DNA of 64,000 bases from JACKII01 sp963807085 (GTDB lineage Bacteria > Pseudomonadota > Alphaproteobacteria > Bin95): positions 27,202-91,201 of the forward strand of contig CAWEBB010000046.1 of the NCBI GenBank assembly GCA_963807085.1. The letters are read 5' to 3'. This document shows positions 9,476 to 19,619 of the stretch, piece by piece (position 1 is the first letter of the stretch; the number at the start of each line of letters is the position of its first letter). Both the position numbers and the translations under genes were made by a program. The notes beneath the pieces are model-generated. The model was not told the DNA's origin. It did no database searches and worked only from the letters and a program-made list of their open reading frames with translations.

Positions 9476-9712
9476 CAGATGGCCTCCGTTGGCGGCGGCG
9501 CGCACCTCGTCACGCGCACGAAATTAATCAATCTTACCTCCAACAAATGGCGTCCGCACCCGCGCAGTCAATTGTTCGAAAGCTCAGCCCGCGGACCCGT
9601 TCGCACAGACTGCCGGCGTAACAGGCGCAGCGGCAGATAGGCGCTTGCGGGCGTGTCAGCAGCAAGCCCCCCTTCCGCAAGGTCGCGGCCGCTGCCAGAT
9701 CCAGAGTATCTT

Positions 9713-9840
9713 TCATGCCCGGCGGCGCTCCCGCAATAAGCCGGGCTTGGTCCAGGCGCGCGACATCGTCTCGGCGTGGCGCAGGAAACGCTGTCCGGCA
9801 GCAGTCAGGCGGGCGTCCCGCTTGTCGGCTCGCCCATTTT
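9713..9840 (-). pseudogene. LysR-type regulator remnant in an otherwise empty 650 bp stretch
   Basis: Between gabD and the glycosyltransferase (9476-10122) the only recognisable signal is about 30 residues resembling the end of a LysR helix-turn-helix domain (DARLTAAGQRFLRHAETMSR). Neither the start of the HTH nor the effector domain is present. The rest of the stretch shows nothing I can support. Possibly a former divergent regulator of gabD. Confidence 0.3.
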
Positions 9841-10122
9841 CGTTTTTGCCCCTAGGTCCGATTTGGTTTTTTGGTGCAGACGCGACCTCACGGGCGCTGA
9901 GGCCCCAGCCGCGCCTCACCGAACGCCTGCACCAGGCTCGGGCGCGTTCCTGCACGGCCCTCCGCGGCGTCTCTCCGCGCGATATTATGGTGCACCGGAA
10001 AGTCCTAGTGGTCCGGTGCTGACAGATGGTACCCATCCGCTGGCCAAGTCATCTTTATCCGGGGTAGCGAAAGCCGATTCCCGACCCCGATAGTACGGTC
10101 ATGATGAACGTAACCCGAACCG

Positions 10123-10902
10123 ATGAAAATATTTGTTATCAACCTAGATCGCTCGATCGACCGGCGAGAGGCCATTTTCTCACGGCTGCGAGAACTCGGC
10201 CTGGCCGCAACGCGCTTTCCGGCTGTCGACGGCAAAACACTGTCGGAAGCGGAAAAGGGCTACAACGGGCGGAAACGGCGCTTGATCTACGGCAAGAACC
10301 TGACCGATGGTGAGATCGGGTGTGCCCGTTCGCATCTGGGCGTTTATGCGGAAATGGAGCGGCAAGGCATCGAATACGCCCTGGTGCTGGAGGACGATGC
10401 GCTGATCGACGACACGCTTCCGGCGGCGCTGGATGCGATCGAAGTCAATCGCGACGCCTGGGACATGGTTCGCTTCCTCCCGGAAGAGAAAAACCTTGAT
10501 CGGGCGCGCCCGGTCAAAAATATCGCCGGCGGGTTCACGCTATGTCGTGTCTACGGCACGCCCGGCGGCGCGCACGCCTATGTCCTGAATCGGCACGCCG
10601 CAGCACGGCTGGCCAAGGCCGGCAAGATCTTATGGCGGCCGATCGACACTTTGCATGGGCAAGTTTGGGCGCACGGGGTGCGGGTTCGCTGCCTGTCGCC
10701 CTGCCCGGTCGCGCAAAATCCGGCATATGAATCAACCATCGGCGACAAACGCTTTGAGCGCAAAACCAGCCTGGAAGGCCTGGAACTGCTGGCATTTCCT
10801 TTCGCGCGTTTGTCGTTCAAGTGTTTCGATGCTATCACCAAACATGGATCATTATGGATGGGTATGGCAGCCGATGCGTCCGCAAGATGGAAACGCGGCT
10901 GA
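10123..10902 (+). CDS. glycosyltransferase family 25 (LPS biosynthesis type)
   Basis: A 259-residue GT25-family enzyme, expected to transfer a sugar (often galactose) during lipooligosaccharide or capsule assembly in the cytoplasm. It starts MKIFVINLDRSIDRREAIF, has the family GEIGCARSHLGVYAEM segment, the metal-binding acidic motif LVLEDDALIDD at about residues 86-96, and GTPGGAHAYVLNRHAAARL. The C-terminal part is less conserved. Two more surface-polysaccharide genes follow on the same strand (an IS-disrupted glycosyltransferase and an FkbM methyltransferase), which supports a polysaccharide role. The exact sugar is unknown. Confidence 0.82.
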   Translation: MKIFVINLDRSIDRREAIFSRLRELGLAATRFPAVDGKTLSEAEKGYNGRKRRLIYGKNLTDGEIGCARSHLGVYAEMERQGIEYALVLEDDALIDDTLPAALDAIEVNRDAWDMVRFLPEEKNLDRARPVKNIAGGFTLCRVYGTPGGAHAYVLNRHAAARLAKAGKILWRPIDTLHGQVWAHGVRVRCLSPCPVAQNPAYESTIGDKRFERKTSLEGLELLAFPFARLSFKCFDAITKHGSLWMGMAADASARWKRG

Positions 10903-11072
10903 GTTGACCGTCTTGGCAACCAACTCAACCAAGCGAAAGAGGTGACCAACCAAGCATGCAGGATGCAAATCCGATTATCGGTTGAATTCTACCGATGAAA
11001 GGCACTGCCCCATAAATGGTACGGAATTCCAATTACACTTCTACCATCACTTAAAGATAAAGCACGTGGATA

Positions 11073-11080
11073 ATTTGGAT
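11073..11080 (+). repeat. 8 bp target duplication, left copy (IS1595 copy 1)
   Basis: ATTTGGAT here is repeated exactly at 12297-12304, directly outside the two ends of the element. Eight bp is the usual duplication length for IS1595-family elements. Confidence 0.93.
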
Positions 11081-12296
11081 GAGGCTTCTCCCGTTGGCTC
11101 CGGCGGCACAAAATGTGGTGATCTGCGCTTGCGTCGCGAGGTGCGTTCGCTTAATGTTCTCGCATGCCGAGCCGCTGGAAACATGACCGCCCGCTCTCCC
11201 GCGCCCAGTTCGAGGCGCGATTTCCGGATAATGCGGCCTGCGCCGACTATCTGGCGCGTCGCCGGTGGCCGGAGGGCTTTGTCTGCCCGGGCTGTGGCGT
11301 CACGAAGGGATGGCTGCTGAAGACCAAGGCGTTCACCTGGGAGTGCGCGGCCTGCCGGCGGCAGACGTCCGTGACCGCAGGCACGGTCATGCACGGCAGC
11401 CATCTGCCGCTGAAGACCTGGTTCACGGCGATCCATATCGTAACCAGCCACTCCAACGGGATCTCCGCCCTGCAACTGCAGGCCCAACTGGGCCTGGGCA
11501 GCTACAAGAGCGCCTGGCTGCTCCTGACGAAGCTCCGCCGCGCCATGGTCGATCCCGAGCGAAGCCTTCTCGAGGACGTCGTCGAAGTTGACGAGACCGA
11601 GATCGCCTTGCGCCATAAGGACGACCCGCCCGCTGGCGGTCAAGGCCGCAGCTCGCAGGGCAAGATGCTCGTTGCCGGCGCGGTGGAGCTCTCGCCCGAA
11701 GGCAAGCCGCGCCGCATTCGTCTCGCGCCGATCGCCGACTTCTCCGGCGCCACGCTCAAGCCCTTCGTCGTCGCGGTCGCCGCCGCCGGTGCCCGCGTCG
11801 TCACGGACGGATGGTCCGGCTACAATGGCCTGCCCGACCATGTGCACGAGCCGAAAGTCGTCGGCAAGATGGCCGCCCACATCATCCTGCGCTGGACCCA
11901 TCGCGTCTTTTCAAACCTCAAGAGATGGGCGCTCGGGACCTACCATGGCCTCCGTCGCCAGCACTTCAGGCGTTACCTCGACGAGTTCGTCTTCAGGTGG
12001 AACCGTCGCCGCCACACAGCCGTGGCGTTCGATACCCTGCTCGGCCTCGGAGCCCGCCTCGCGCCAGCAACCGCCCGCGACTTCGTCGAGCAGCGTGTCT
12101 GAGAGTACCAGATCACGGCGCCACACCCCGGAATGCGAGATCGCCGTCGCCTGTCCGCGGTGCATCCAACCGTCTCGAGCCGCTGCCTACGTCGATCAGA
12201 ATTGCTCAGAGCCCTGCATGCACCAGGAAGCCATCACCCGCGCCGCCATCCGAAACATCAACATCTCGCAGCGCCGGAACGAAAGGGAGAAGCCTC
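11081..12296 (+). mobile_element. complete IS1595-family insertion sequence (1216 bp), copy 1
   Basis: Ends are inverted repeats beginning GAGGCTTCTCCC. The element carries one transposase gene (11164-12102) and is flanked by the 8 bp duplication ATTTGGAT. The same 1216 bp element occurs inverted at 38624-39839; from the stretches compared I noted only synonymous differences. Intact ends, an intact gene and near-identity of copies indicate recent activity. Confidence 0.93.
11164..12102 (+). CDS. IS1595-family (ISXO2-like) transposase
   Basis: 312 residues. The N-terminal zinc ribbon has CPGC...CAAC spacing (FVCPGCGVTKGW, then TWECAACRRQTSVTAGTVMH). The DDE domain has its first Asp in EVDETEIALR, the second in VVTDGWSGYNGL, and a C-terminal catalytic region with HIILRWTHRVFSNLKRW and DEFVFRWNRRRH. 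It starts MPSRWKHDRPLSRAQFEARF, with the ATG 83 bp inside the left end. It is complete and should catalyse cut-and-paste or copy-out transposition of its element. Confidence 0.93.
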   Translation: MPSRWKHDRPLSRAQFEARFPDNAACADYLARRRWPEGFVCPGCGVTKGWLLKTKAFTWECAACRRQTSVTAGTVMHGSHLPLKTWFTAIHIVTSHSNGISALQLQAQLGLGSYKSAWLLLTKLRRAMVDPERSLLEDVVEVDETEIALRHKDDPPAGGQGRSSQGKMLVAGAVELSPEGKPRRIRLAPIADFSGATLKPFVVAVAAAGARVVTDGWSGYNGLPDHVHEPKVVGKMAAHIILRWTHRVFSNLKRWALGTYHGLRRQHFRRYLDEFVFRWNRRRHTAVAFDTLLGLGARLAPATARDFVEQRV

Positions 12297-12304
12297 ATTT
12301 GGAT
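12297..12304 (+). repeat. 8 bp target duplication, right copy (IS1595 copy 1)
   Basis: ATTTGGAT, identical to 11073-11080. The coding frame of the interrupted glycosyltransferase resumes here. Confidence 0.93.
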
Positions 12305-13163
12305 ATTTATTATTACTGGGACATGCCAACATATGGAGAACTTCCCGAATATATTGGTTTGTGCCTGGAAACGTGGTCCTTATACGCGCAAGCAAATAGC
12401 ATAACCCGCATCAATCTTCAGAACATATCTACATTATCGGATGGACTGCTGGCCCCTGAGAGGCTCAGACTTTTCACGCCGGCACAGCGTTCCGATGCAG
12501 CGATGACGGTCATAATGCACCGCCGGAAGGGCTTGTTTATGGATGCCGACACGATCCTGTTACCGTCCTTCGATCCATCTCGGTATGTGAACGCCTCGAA
12601 ACCGGTAATGTACGCAAGGCGCACAATGGACGGTCATGGTGCAAAGACAGGCTTTCGCCCTTTGCTGGCATTCCTGGCTACCCAGGGCCGCGACAATCGC
12701 TTCATGGACATGTGGCGCAAGGAAATACTCATGCGTATTGAGCGGGAAGCGCGCTCTCCTTATCGAAAAGTTCGCCGCATTTTGCGGACGACGCGGGGCC
12801 ATAGGGTGCACGTAAAGTGGCATTATCTTGGCGACGCCGCATTCGACACGGTATTCCAAGAGGACGAAGCTGAAGAGCTTTTGGTCCAACTCGATGCGGA
12901 GAAAACCGGGTTTTTGCCGAACATCAATTCCGAAGGCTATGGCGCTTCGATCTTTTCGGATCATTGGCTTTCACCGCAGTCGCATGGACGGTTTCGGGAG
13001 ACGGATCATCCGGATGGAATCGTCGCACTACAGAACTCCTGGTTTCCGGCGGACTTCAAGCGGCTTGCCCGACCGGATATTCTTCGGCAACAAAACAGGA
13101 TAGGCGATATTTTTCGCTACGCCTTGACATAGACGGGGCGTCAGTCGGTGGTCGGGATTCCCC

Positions 13164-14072
13164 ATGGCTAAGCAAAAGTTTCGGCCGGCGCGATTCTTGC
13201 GGCACACAAGGCATCTGGCTCGCAAGAAATTCGTCGCAACGTTCCAAAACGACGGTGGCGAAAAAATCTTATTACCGCAAATAAACTACTGGGATGTTTT
13301 CTCTTTACAAAAGCAAAAGATGTGCGCTCAAAATTTTCAGTTTATTGAGAGACCGAATAAAGAAGCTTTACTGCGCCAGTTGATTTATTCAATGTATCTT
13401 AACGGCAACATTGATAATACAAAATCTATTATCGATATTGGATCGTGGCTCGCTGACAATGCCTTGATATGGGCACGATACTTAAATCCGGAGGAAGGAG
13501 TTGTTTACGCTATTGATCCGGCCCCGCAAAACATCGCCTACGGCAAGCTATTGGCCCGGATGAATGGTGTTGCCAACGTCCATTGGATTGAAGCCGTCTG
13601 TTCAGACACGGAAAATGTCCCACTGTTTTACAAGGACTCTTTAGAACACGCTCGTTTCAACGAAGAGGGCATAGGCCATCGGTCCGATCGTTCAACCACG
13701 ACCCTCGACACCGCCATCGGCCCTGGCGGATGGCATTCTATCGGCTTGCTCCACGTAGACGTCGAAGGATTTGAGCTAAAAGTCCTGCGGGGCGCACAAA
13801 ACATCATCAGGAAAGCACAACCAGTTATCTTGTTCGAACAACACATTTCTCAAGACGACACGGAATCATTGTTCAATTTTCTAAAAGAATTTGGATACAA
13901 ATTCGCGATGATCAATGAAGTTTTGCCTGGGTGTGACCTCGATTGCAGGAATTTTATCGCAACACCGAGCGAATTTACCATCTCGCCGATGATCGAAATC
14001 GACCGCACCGAAGCGAACGCTCTCGGCGTATGGTATGCCACGCTCGGCAGCGACCTCATTCCGGTCGATTGA
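13164..14072 (+). CDS. FkbM-family SAM-dependent methyltransferase
   Basis: 302 residues. The SAM-binding motif I region is SIIDIGSWLADNALIWARY (residues about 88-106), followed by VVYAIDPAPQN and the FkbM hallmark LLHVDVEGFELKVLRGA, ending with VILFEQH. FkbM enzymes O-methylate hydroxyls, and in polysaccharide loci they methylate sugars. The gene follows the interrupted glycosyltransferase by 31 bp on the same strand, and AT content is higher than in neighbouring core genes, which suggests a transferred surface-polysaccharide segment. Substrate unknown. Confidence 0.83.
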   Translation: MAKQKFRPARFLRHTRHLARKKFVATFQNDGGEKILLPQINYWDVFSLQKQKMCAQNFQFIERPNKEALLRQLIYSMYLNGNIDNTKSIIDIGSWLADNALIWARYLNPEEGVVYAIDPAPQNIAYGKLLARMNGVANVHWIEAVCSDTENVPLFYKDSLEHARFNEEGIGHRSDRSTTTLDTAIGPGGWHSIGLLHVDVEGFELKVLRGAQNIIRKAQPVILFEQHISQDDTESLFNFLKEFGYKFAMINEVLPGCDLDCRNFIATPSEFTISPMIEIDRTEANALGVWYATLGSDLIPVD

Positions 14073-14161
14073 TCCACTGGCGAAGAGCACCGGCCACGCC
14101 TTGGCTTCCGACCGATCGCTTGCCATAGTGGGCGGCAAACGAAGCCGAGGAAACGTAGACC

Positions 14162-15235
14162 ATGAGCAACACAACCAGCACCGTCGCCAGCCGGGCGGGC
14201 GTGGATGACGCTTGGCTCGCCAAGCGGGTCGAGGACGTTCTGGAGCCGGACCTGCCCATCTGCGATCCGCACCATCACCTGTGGGATTTCCCGGCGCACC
14301 GCTATCTGCTCGACCAATTGCGCGCCGATACGGAGGACGGACACAACGTCGTCTCCACCGTGTTTATCGAATGCACCGCGTTCTACCGCGCACACGGGCC
14401 GGAGCACCTGAAACCCGTCGGCGAGGTGGAGTTCGTCAATGGCGTCGCCGCCATGACCGCCAGCGGCCGCTACGGGGAGGCCCGGCCCTGCGCCGCCATC
14501 GTCGGCCGGGCGGATCTGAACATGGGCGAAGCAAAAGTGCGGGAGCTGCTGGAAGCCGAAGTGCTGGCCGGCGGCGGGCGTAACGGTGGCGAGGGCCGGT
14601 TCAAGGGCATCCGCCACGCGGCCGGCTGGGACCCGGCGCCCGAAGTCCACAACTCGCACACCAACCCGCCGGAGCATCTCTACGAAGACGCCACGTTCCG
14701 CGAGGGCTTCAAGGTTCTCTCGAACATGAACCTGACCTTCGACGCCTGGCTCTATCACCCGCAATTGCCGGACGTGGCTGCGCTCGCCGCCGCCTTTCCG
14801 GATGCGAAGATCGTGCTGGACCATTGCGGTGGCCCCCTGGGCGTCGGACCGTATGCAGGCAAACAGGACGACTATTTCACCGAATGGCAGCAGAACATCC
14901 GTGCCATCGCGGCGGCCTCGCCGAACATTTATGTAAAGCTCGGCGGTATCGGCATGAAGGTGAACGGCCGCAATTTCCACGAACAGCCGGAACCGCCGTC
15001 GAGCACGCATCTGGCCGATGTCTGGCGGCCCTGGATCGAGACCTGCATCGAGGCGTTCGGCCCGGAGCGGTCGATGTTCGAGAGCAACTTCCCCGTGGAC
15101 AAAGTCTCGGGCAGCTACCGCACCTACTGGAACGCCTTCAAGCGCATCGCGTCAGGCGCCAGCGACAACGAGAAGCGCTGGCTGTTCCACGATACCGCCT
15201 GCACGTTTTACGGGCTGGAAACTGTGGAAAAGTGA
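14162..15235 (+). CDS. amidohydrolase-family protein (2-pyrone-4,6-dicarboxylate hydrolase-like)
   Basis: 357 residues of the COG3618-type metal-dependent TIM-barrel hydrolases. Seen: the N-terminal metal motif LPICDPHHHLWDFPAHRY (around residue 35), GFKVLSNMNLTFDAWLYHPQ, KIVLDHCGGPLG and the C-terminal catalytic-Asp region FESNFPVDK. The family hydrolyses lactones and related C-O or C-N bonds in aromatic and sugar catabolism. The gene is followed after 2 bp by an acyl-CoA synthetase gene and then an LLM flavoenzyme, suggesting a small catabolic operon in which the hydrolysed acid is activated to a CoA ester. The specific substrate is unknown. Confidence 0.8.
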   Translation: MSNTTSTVASRAGVDDAWLAKRVEDVLEPDLPICDPHHHLWDFPAHRYLLDQLRADTEDGHNVVSTVFIECTAFYRAHGPEHLKPVGEVEFVNGVAAMTASGRYGEARPCAAIVGRADLNMGEAKVRELLEAEVLAGGGRNGGEGRFKGIRHAAGWDPAPEVHNSHTNPPEHLYEDATFREGFKVLSNMNLTFDAWLYHPQLPDVAALAAAFPDAKIVLDHCGGPLGVGPYAGKQDDYFTEWQQNIRAIAAASPNIYVKLGGIGMKVNGRNFHEQPEPPSSTHLADVWRPWIETCIEAFGPERSMFESNFPVDKVSGSYRTYWNAFKRIASGASDNEKRWLFHDTACTFYGLETVEK

Positions 15236-15237
15236 CG

Positions 15238-16752
15238 ATGCTGGCCTTTGACTGGATCGCCAAGCACGCCCAAGGGCAGCCAGACGCGCCGGCAATGCAC
15301 GACCTGCTCTCTGGTCGCCGTTACACCTACGCCGAGATGCACGACCGGGTGGACCGGGCCGCGCTGTTCCTGCATGAGCGGTGTGGCGTCTCGAAGGGTG
15401 AGCGCATTGCACTGTTGATGCACAACTCATCCGACATGGTGGAGCTGATCTTCGCCGCCTGGCGCTGCGGCGCGATCTGCGTGCCCATTAATTGGCGGCT
15501 GGCGGTGCCGGAAATCGCCTACATCATCGGCGACTGCCAGCCAAAGGCGCTGTTCCACACGACCGAGTTCAAGGAGAGCGCGGCCGAAGCGGTCGAGCAA
15601 TACGGCCAGCACGTCATGCTGGTGGAGGCTGCGGACGGCGCAAAGTGCCACTACGAGGGCGGGCTGAACGCCACTTACGGCAACGTGCCGGAACGGGAAC
15701 ACCGCTTCGACGATCCTTGGGTGATCCTCTACACCAGCGGCACGACCGGCCGACCCAAGGGGGCGGTGATTACCTATGGCATGCAGTTCTTCAACGCCGT
15801 GAACTGCACCGTCGCGGTCGATATCACCCGGGCCAGCCACGGCCTGACCTCGCTGCCCCTGTTCCATGTCGGTGGGCTCTGTGTGTTCCTCTGCCCGATC
15901 CTGCACGCGGGCGGCAACAACACGATCATGCACCAGTTCGACGCCCAGACCATGCTCGACCTGTTGACTGACCCGGATGTCGGCATCAGCCATATGATTG
16001 GCGTGCCGACCAACTTCCTGTTCATGACCCAGCTGCCGGATTTCGCCGACGCCGACTTCGGGCGCGTCCAAAGCATGACCGTCGGCGGCGCCGCGCCACC
16101 GTCCGCACTGCTGGAGACCTATGCCGGCAAGGGCTGTTTGCTGGAGCATGTCTGGGGCATGACCGAGACGACTTCGCTCGGCTCCGCGGTGCCGAAAAGC
16201 ATGGCCACTGCCAAAATCGGCTCCTGCGGCCTGCCGGCCCTGCATGTGGAGTTAAAGGTCGTCAGCGAGGACGGCAACGACCTGCCGCCCGGCGAGACCG
16301 GCGAATTGTTGATCCGTGGGCCGACCGTGATCGACAGCTACTGGCAGTTGCCGGAAGCGACCGCCCAGGCGTTTCTGCCCGGCGGCTGGTTCAAGACCGG
16401 CGACGCGGCCCGCATGGATGAGGACGGCTACTACTACATCGTCGACCGCTGGAAAGACATGTACATCTCGGGCGGCGAAAACGTCTATCCGGCGGAGGTG
16501 GAGGACGCGCTCTTTCGCCTGAACGGCGTGGCCGAGGCCGCGGTGATAGGCGTGCCGAACCAGCGCTGGGGCGAGGTTGGCCGCGCCTTTATCGTGCAGG
16601 AACCGGGCGCGGATCTCTCCGAAGACGGGATTATCGCGTATTGCAGAGAACAGCTTGCGCACTACAAGGCTCCGAAAAGCGTTCGCTTTGTCGATGAGCT
16701 GCCGCACAATGCCACCGGCAAAGTGACCAAGCATCTACTGCCGCGGGATTGA
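15238..16752 (+). CDS. AMP-dependent acyl-CoA synthetase/ligase
   Basis: 504 residues of the ANL superfamily, activating a carboxylic acid to its acyl-adenylate and then CoA thioester. Seen: the P-loop ILYTSGTTGRPKGAV near residue 163, the A5 motif GMTETTSLGS, the hinge region YYIVDRWKDMYISGGENVYP, and the C-terminal catalytic Lys in ATGKVTKHLL. The ATG starts 2 bp after the amidohydrolase stop. A longer upstream open frame overlaps the amidohydrolase gene and is rejected. Sequence type is closest to medium-chain or aromatic acid ligases. The substrate cannot be read from sequence. Confidence 0.87.
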   Translation: MLAFDWIAKHAQGQPDAPAMHDLLSGRRYTYAEMHDRVDRAALFLHERCGVSKGERIALLMHNSSDMVELIFAAWRCGAICVPINWRLAVPEIAYIIGDCQPKALFHTTEFKESAAEAVEQYGQHVMLVEAADGAKCHYEGGLNATYGNVPEREHRFDDPWVILYTSGTTGRPKGAVITYGMQFFNAVNCTVAVDITRASHGLTSLPLFHVGGLCVFLCPILHAGGNNTIMHQFDAQTMLDLLTDPDVGISHMIGVPTNFLFMTQLPDFADADFGRVQSMTVGGAAPPSALLETYAGKGCLLEHVWGMTETTSLGSAVPKSMATAKIGSCGLPALHVELKVVSEDGNDLPPGETGELLIRGPTVIDSYWQLPEATAQAFLPGGWFKTGDAARMDEDGYYYIVDRWKDMYISGGENVYPAEVEDALFRLNGVAEAAVIGVPNQRWGEVGRAFIVQEPGADLSEDGIIAYCREQLAHYKAPKSVRFVDELPHNATGKVTKHLLPRD

Positions 16753-16815
16753 ACGATTTCGCCGTCATTGCGAGCAAAACGAAGAACGACAGCTCCCAAC
16801 AGAGAGGAAACCCTC

Positions 16816-17652
16816 ATGAAAATCGGCGCCTTTATGTTCGCCACGGACTACAATATCGATATCGTCGAACTGGCGACGGCGATGGAGGATCGGGGCTTGG
16901 AAAGCCTGTTCGTGCCGGAGCACACGCATATTCCGGCCTCGCGCCTCACGCCGTTTCCGAGCGGCGGCGATCTGCCCAAGAAATACATCCATACCCACGA
17001 CCCGCTGGTCTCGCTGTCCTTTGCCGCGGCGGCGACCAAGAACCTGAAGATCGGCACGGGCATCTGCCTGGTGCCGCAGCACGACCCTATCGTGCTGGCC
17101 AAGGGCATCGCCTCGCTCGACATGCTATCGGGCGGGCGCTTCATCTTCGGCATCGGCGGCGGCTGGAATGTGGACGAAATGGAAAATCACGGCGCCACCT
17201 ACGAAACCCGCTTTGCCATGCTGCGCGAGAACATTCTGGCGATGAAGGAAATCTGGACGGAGGACACGGCCAGCTTCCAGGGGCAATATGTGGAATTCGA
17301 CAAGATCTGGTCCTACCCGAAGCCGGTGCAGGAGCCGCACCCGCCGATCCTGCTGGGCGGCGAGACCGACCATACGCTGCGCCGGGTGGTGGATTTCTGC
17401 GACGGCTGGTTCCCGCGCGCCGGCGCGAACTTCGATCCGCACGAAATGATGAGCCGCCTGCGCAAACATGCCGACGGCGTGGGCCGCGACATGAGTACTC
17501 TGCAGGTCAGCGTTTTCCGCGCGCCGGCAGACAAGGCTGTGCTTGACAATATGCGCCAACAGGGCATGGACCGGGCCCTGCTGGAAATTCCGGACACCGG
17601 CCGCGACGAGGTGCTGAAGCTGCTGGACGACTACGCCAAACTGCTGGGGTAG
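16816..17652 (+). CDS. LLM-class flavin-dependent oxidoreductase
   Basis: 278 residues of the bacterial luciferase-like monooxygenase superfamily (TIGR03619-like). Seen: the N-terminal strand IGAFMFATDYNIDIVELA, SLFVPEHTHIPASR, the phosphate/flavin region GTGICLVPQHDPIVLAKGIA, SGGRFIFGIGGGWN and PPILLGGETDHTLRRV. These proteins use reduced FMN or F420 to oxidise small organics. AGAGAGG lies 9 bp before the ATG at 16816. It follows the acyl-CoA synthetase by 63 bp and probably shares its operon. Cofactor choice cannot be settled from sequence. Confidence 0.83.
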   Translation: MKIGAFMFATDYNIDIVELATAMEDRGLESLFVPEHTHIPASRLTPFPSGGDLPKKYIHTHDPLVSLSFAAAATKNLKIGTGICLVPQHDPIVLAKGIASLDMLSGGRFIFGIGGGWNVDEMENHGATYETRFAMLRENILAMKEIWTEDTASFQGQYVEFDKIWSYPKPVQEPHPPILLGGETDHTLRRVVDFCDGWFPRAGANFDPHEMMSRLRKHADGVGRDMSTLQVSVFRAPADKAVLDNMRQQGMDRALLEIPDTGRDEVLKLLDDYAKLLG

Positions 17653-17683
17653 AACGGCCTCTCGGCGCATAAGCCATGGCGCG

Positions 17684-19376
17684 TCACATCCGGGGCCGCT
17701 CCGGCCAGTAGCGGATGCCGGCGCGGGCGTTGCCGCCGCCGATGCCGACCGCCGCGCCGTCGGCCCGCCAGCAGGCCGCGCCCGTCAGCGTGCCGTCGTC
17801 CGCGATCGCGATGCCGTTCATGCCGGCGCCGATGCAGGGCGACGGCGCCACGGCGTGCCCCAGCGCCTTCAGCCCGGCCATGGCCGCATCGCCGTAGCGT
17901 TTTTCAACCTCCACCGATTCGCCCTGGGTCCAGACCCGGGGCGCTTCCATCGCTTCCTGCAGGCTCATGCCGTGCTCCAGCAGGTTCACCAGCGCCTGCA
18001 TGGCCGACGGGAAAATGCGCAGGCCGCCGACCACGCCCAGGGCATAGCGCACCCGGCCGTCCCGGCAGGCCATCATCGGGGCCATGCTGGTCGTCACCCG
18101 CTTGCCCGGCTCGATGGAGTTGGCCCGGCCCGGGTGCGGGTCGAACAGGTTCATATAGTTGTTCGCGATGATGCCCGTGCCGGGGATGATGAAGCGCGCG
18201 CCGAACAGGTTGTTGATGGTCTGGGTCGTCGCCACCACCCAGCCGTCCGCGTCCGCCGCGGTCATATGGGTGGTGTGGTTACCCTCATGCGTGGCGACGC
18301 CGGGCCCCCATGCCTGCGCCGCATCCATGCGGATCTGGCCGCGGCGGTCGGCGGCATAGGCTGGGTCCAGCAGTTGCGCGACCGGCACGTCGACAAACGC
18401 GGGATCGGCGGTCGAGGCCATCCGGTCGGCAAAGGCGATCTTCAGCGCCTCCAGCAGCAGATGCGTCGCCTCGACCGAGCCGAAGCCCATGCCGGCCAGG
18501 TCGAACTCTTCCAGGATTTGCAGCATCTGGCTGACATGCACACCGCTGGAGGCGGGCGGCGGCGGGCCGATTATTTGATAGCCGCGATAGGCGCCGCGAA
18601 TGGGCTCTCGTTGCATGGGCGCGCACTCCAACAGGTCGGCGGACGCGACGACGCCGCCAACCGCGGCCATGTGGTCGGTCAGCGCCGCGCCGATGGGGCC
18701 ATCGTAAAACGCAGCGATGCCTTCGGCCGCGATCGTGCGCAGCGTCTCGGCATAGTCCCCCTGCACCACCCGGTGCCCCGCCTTCAGCGGCGCGCCCTCT
18801 GGCAGGTAAAGTGCGCTCGAGGTGCGGACAGGTGGCCAAGTCGTCCTTCACCTCGTCCACACATTCGGCGAGGTAGGAGGTGGCCGCAAAGCCGCGGGAG
18901 GCGTGGCGTATTGCCGGCTCCAGCACATCTGCCAGCGGCAGGCGGCCGAACAGCGTCAGCGCCTCGGCCCACCCCGCCAGCCCGCCCGGCGTCGCCATCG
19001 CCAGCGGGCCGGCCGTGTTCTTGCGGCCCACTGTCTCCAGGCGGCGGTCGGGGGTGTCCGCCACGGGCTCGAACATGTCCGGCGATGCTGCCAGCGGCGC
19101 TTTCGACTGATTGTCGATGATGACGTGTTCGCCTTGCGGCGTGCGGATATGAAAGATGCCGCCGCCGGAGAAGCCTACCATCATCGGCTCCACCACGCTC
19201 AGCGCGAACAGGGTGGCGACCGCGGCATCGACAGCGTTGCCGCCCGCCGCCAGCATCTCCGCCCCCGCCATGGCGCCCAGCGGGTTGTTCGCCGTCACCA
19301 TGCCCCTGGAGCCGGTGGCCGGGCGCTTTTCACAGTCGAAGACAACGCTCGCACGCTCGCGCCAATTTCGGGACAT
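17684..19376 (-). pseudogene. ggt: gamma-glutamyltransferase, single-base frameshift
   Basis: The frame from 19376 (MSRNWRERASVVFDCEKRP) gives the GGT N-terminal half with GMVTANNPLGAMAGAEMLAA and GGGIFHI. Near 18809 it shifts by one base (HLERT, then LPEGAPLKAG in the next frame). The second frame runs to 17684 with the autoprocessing-site region GNHTTHMTAADADGW, whose Thr would be the catalytic nucleophile. One extra A in the run ACTTTA would explain the shift. Without it this would be a normal 560-residue enzyme that cleaves gamma-glutamyl amides such as glutathione. No signal peptide is obvious. Either a recent pseudogene or a sequencing error. Confidence 0.8.
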
Positions 19377-19619
19377 CAGGCTGTTTCCTTTCTGCGGGCA
19401 GTTGCCGTAATTATCTGCGGATAATTCGTGGGTTTTCATCCGCATCTGCGGTCCGGCCGAGCCTTTGGGTGGATTGGTCTACCGCTGAGATTAGCTGATC
19501 CGCGAGCGAACGCCATCGGATTTCGCCGCACGACCGATGCCGCCGCATTGATCTCTGCGGTGCCGGTCAATAGCATCGGCCTTCAATCCACCCATCCAAT
19601 CGGATACTGGAATTTTCCC

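Larger units (their letters stand above)
10982..13132 (+). pseudogene. glycosyltransferase (DXD type) interrupted by an IS1595-family element
   Basis: Removing the IS (11081-12296) and one copy of the 8 bp target duplication rejoins a continuous frame: ...IKHVDNLD + IYYYWDMPTYGELPEY, leading into a roughly 300-residue protein. The protein has a DXD sugar-nucleotide motif (GLFMDADTILLP) and a C-terminal region with SDHWLSP and WFPADFKRL. It resembles GT32/capsular glycosyltransferases. The native start is uncertain (TTG at 10982 or a GTG at 11066). Its base composition is lower in GC than the chromosomal core. The insertion lies in the first 35 codons, so the gene is now inactive. Confidence 0.75.

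Noticed and set aside
8072..9640. Long plus-strand open frame opposite gabD (522 codons)
   Set aside because: It is the antisense shadow of a well-supported GC-rich gene; its protein has no ordered domain pattern.
11588..13132. A single 514-codon gene spanning the IS1595 right end and the glycosyltransferase
   Set aside because: The first half is out of frame with the transposase and meaningless; the frame is open by chance through the IS end into the interrupted gene.
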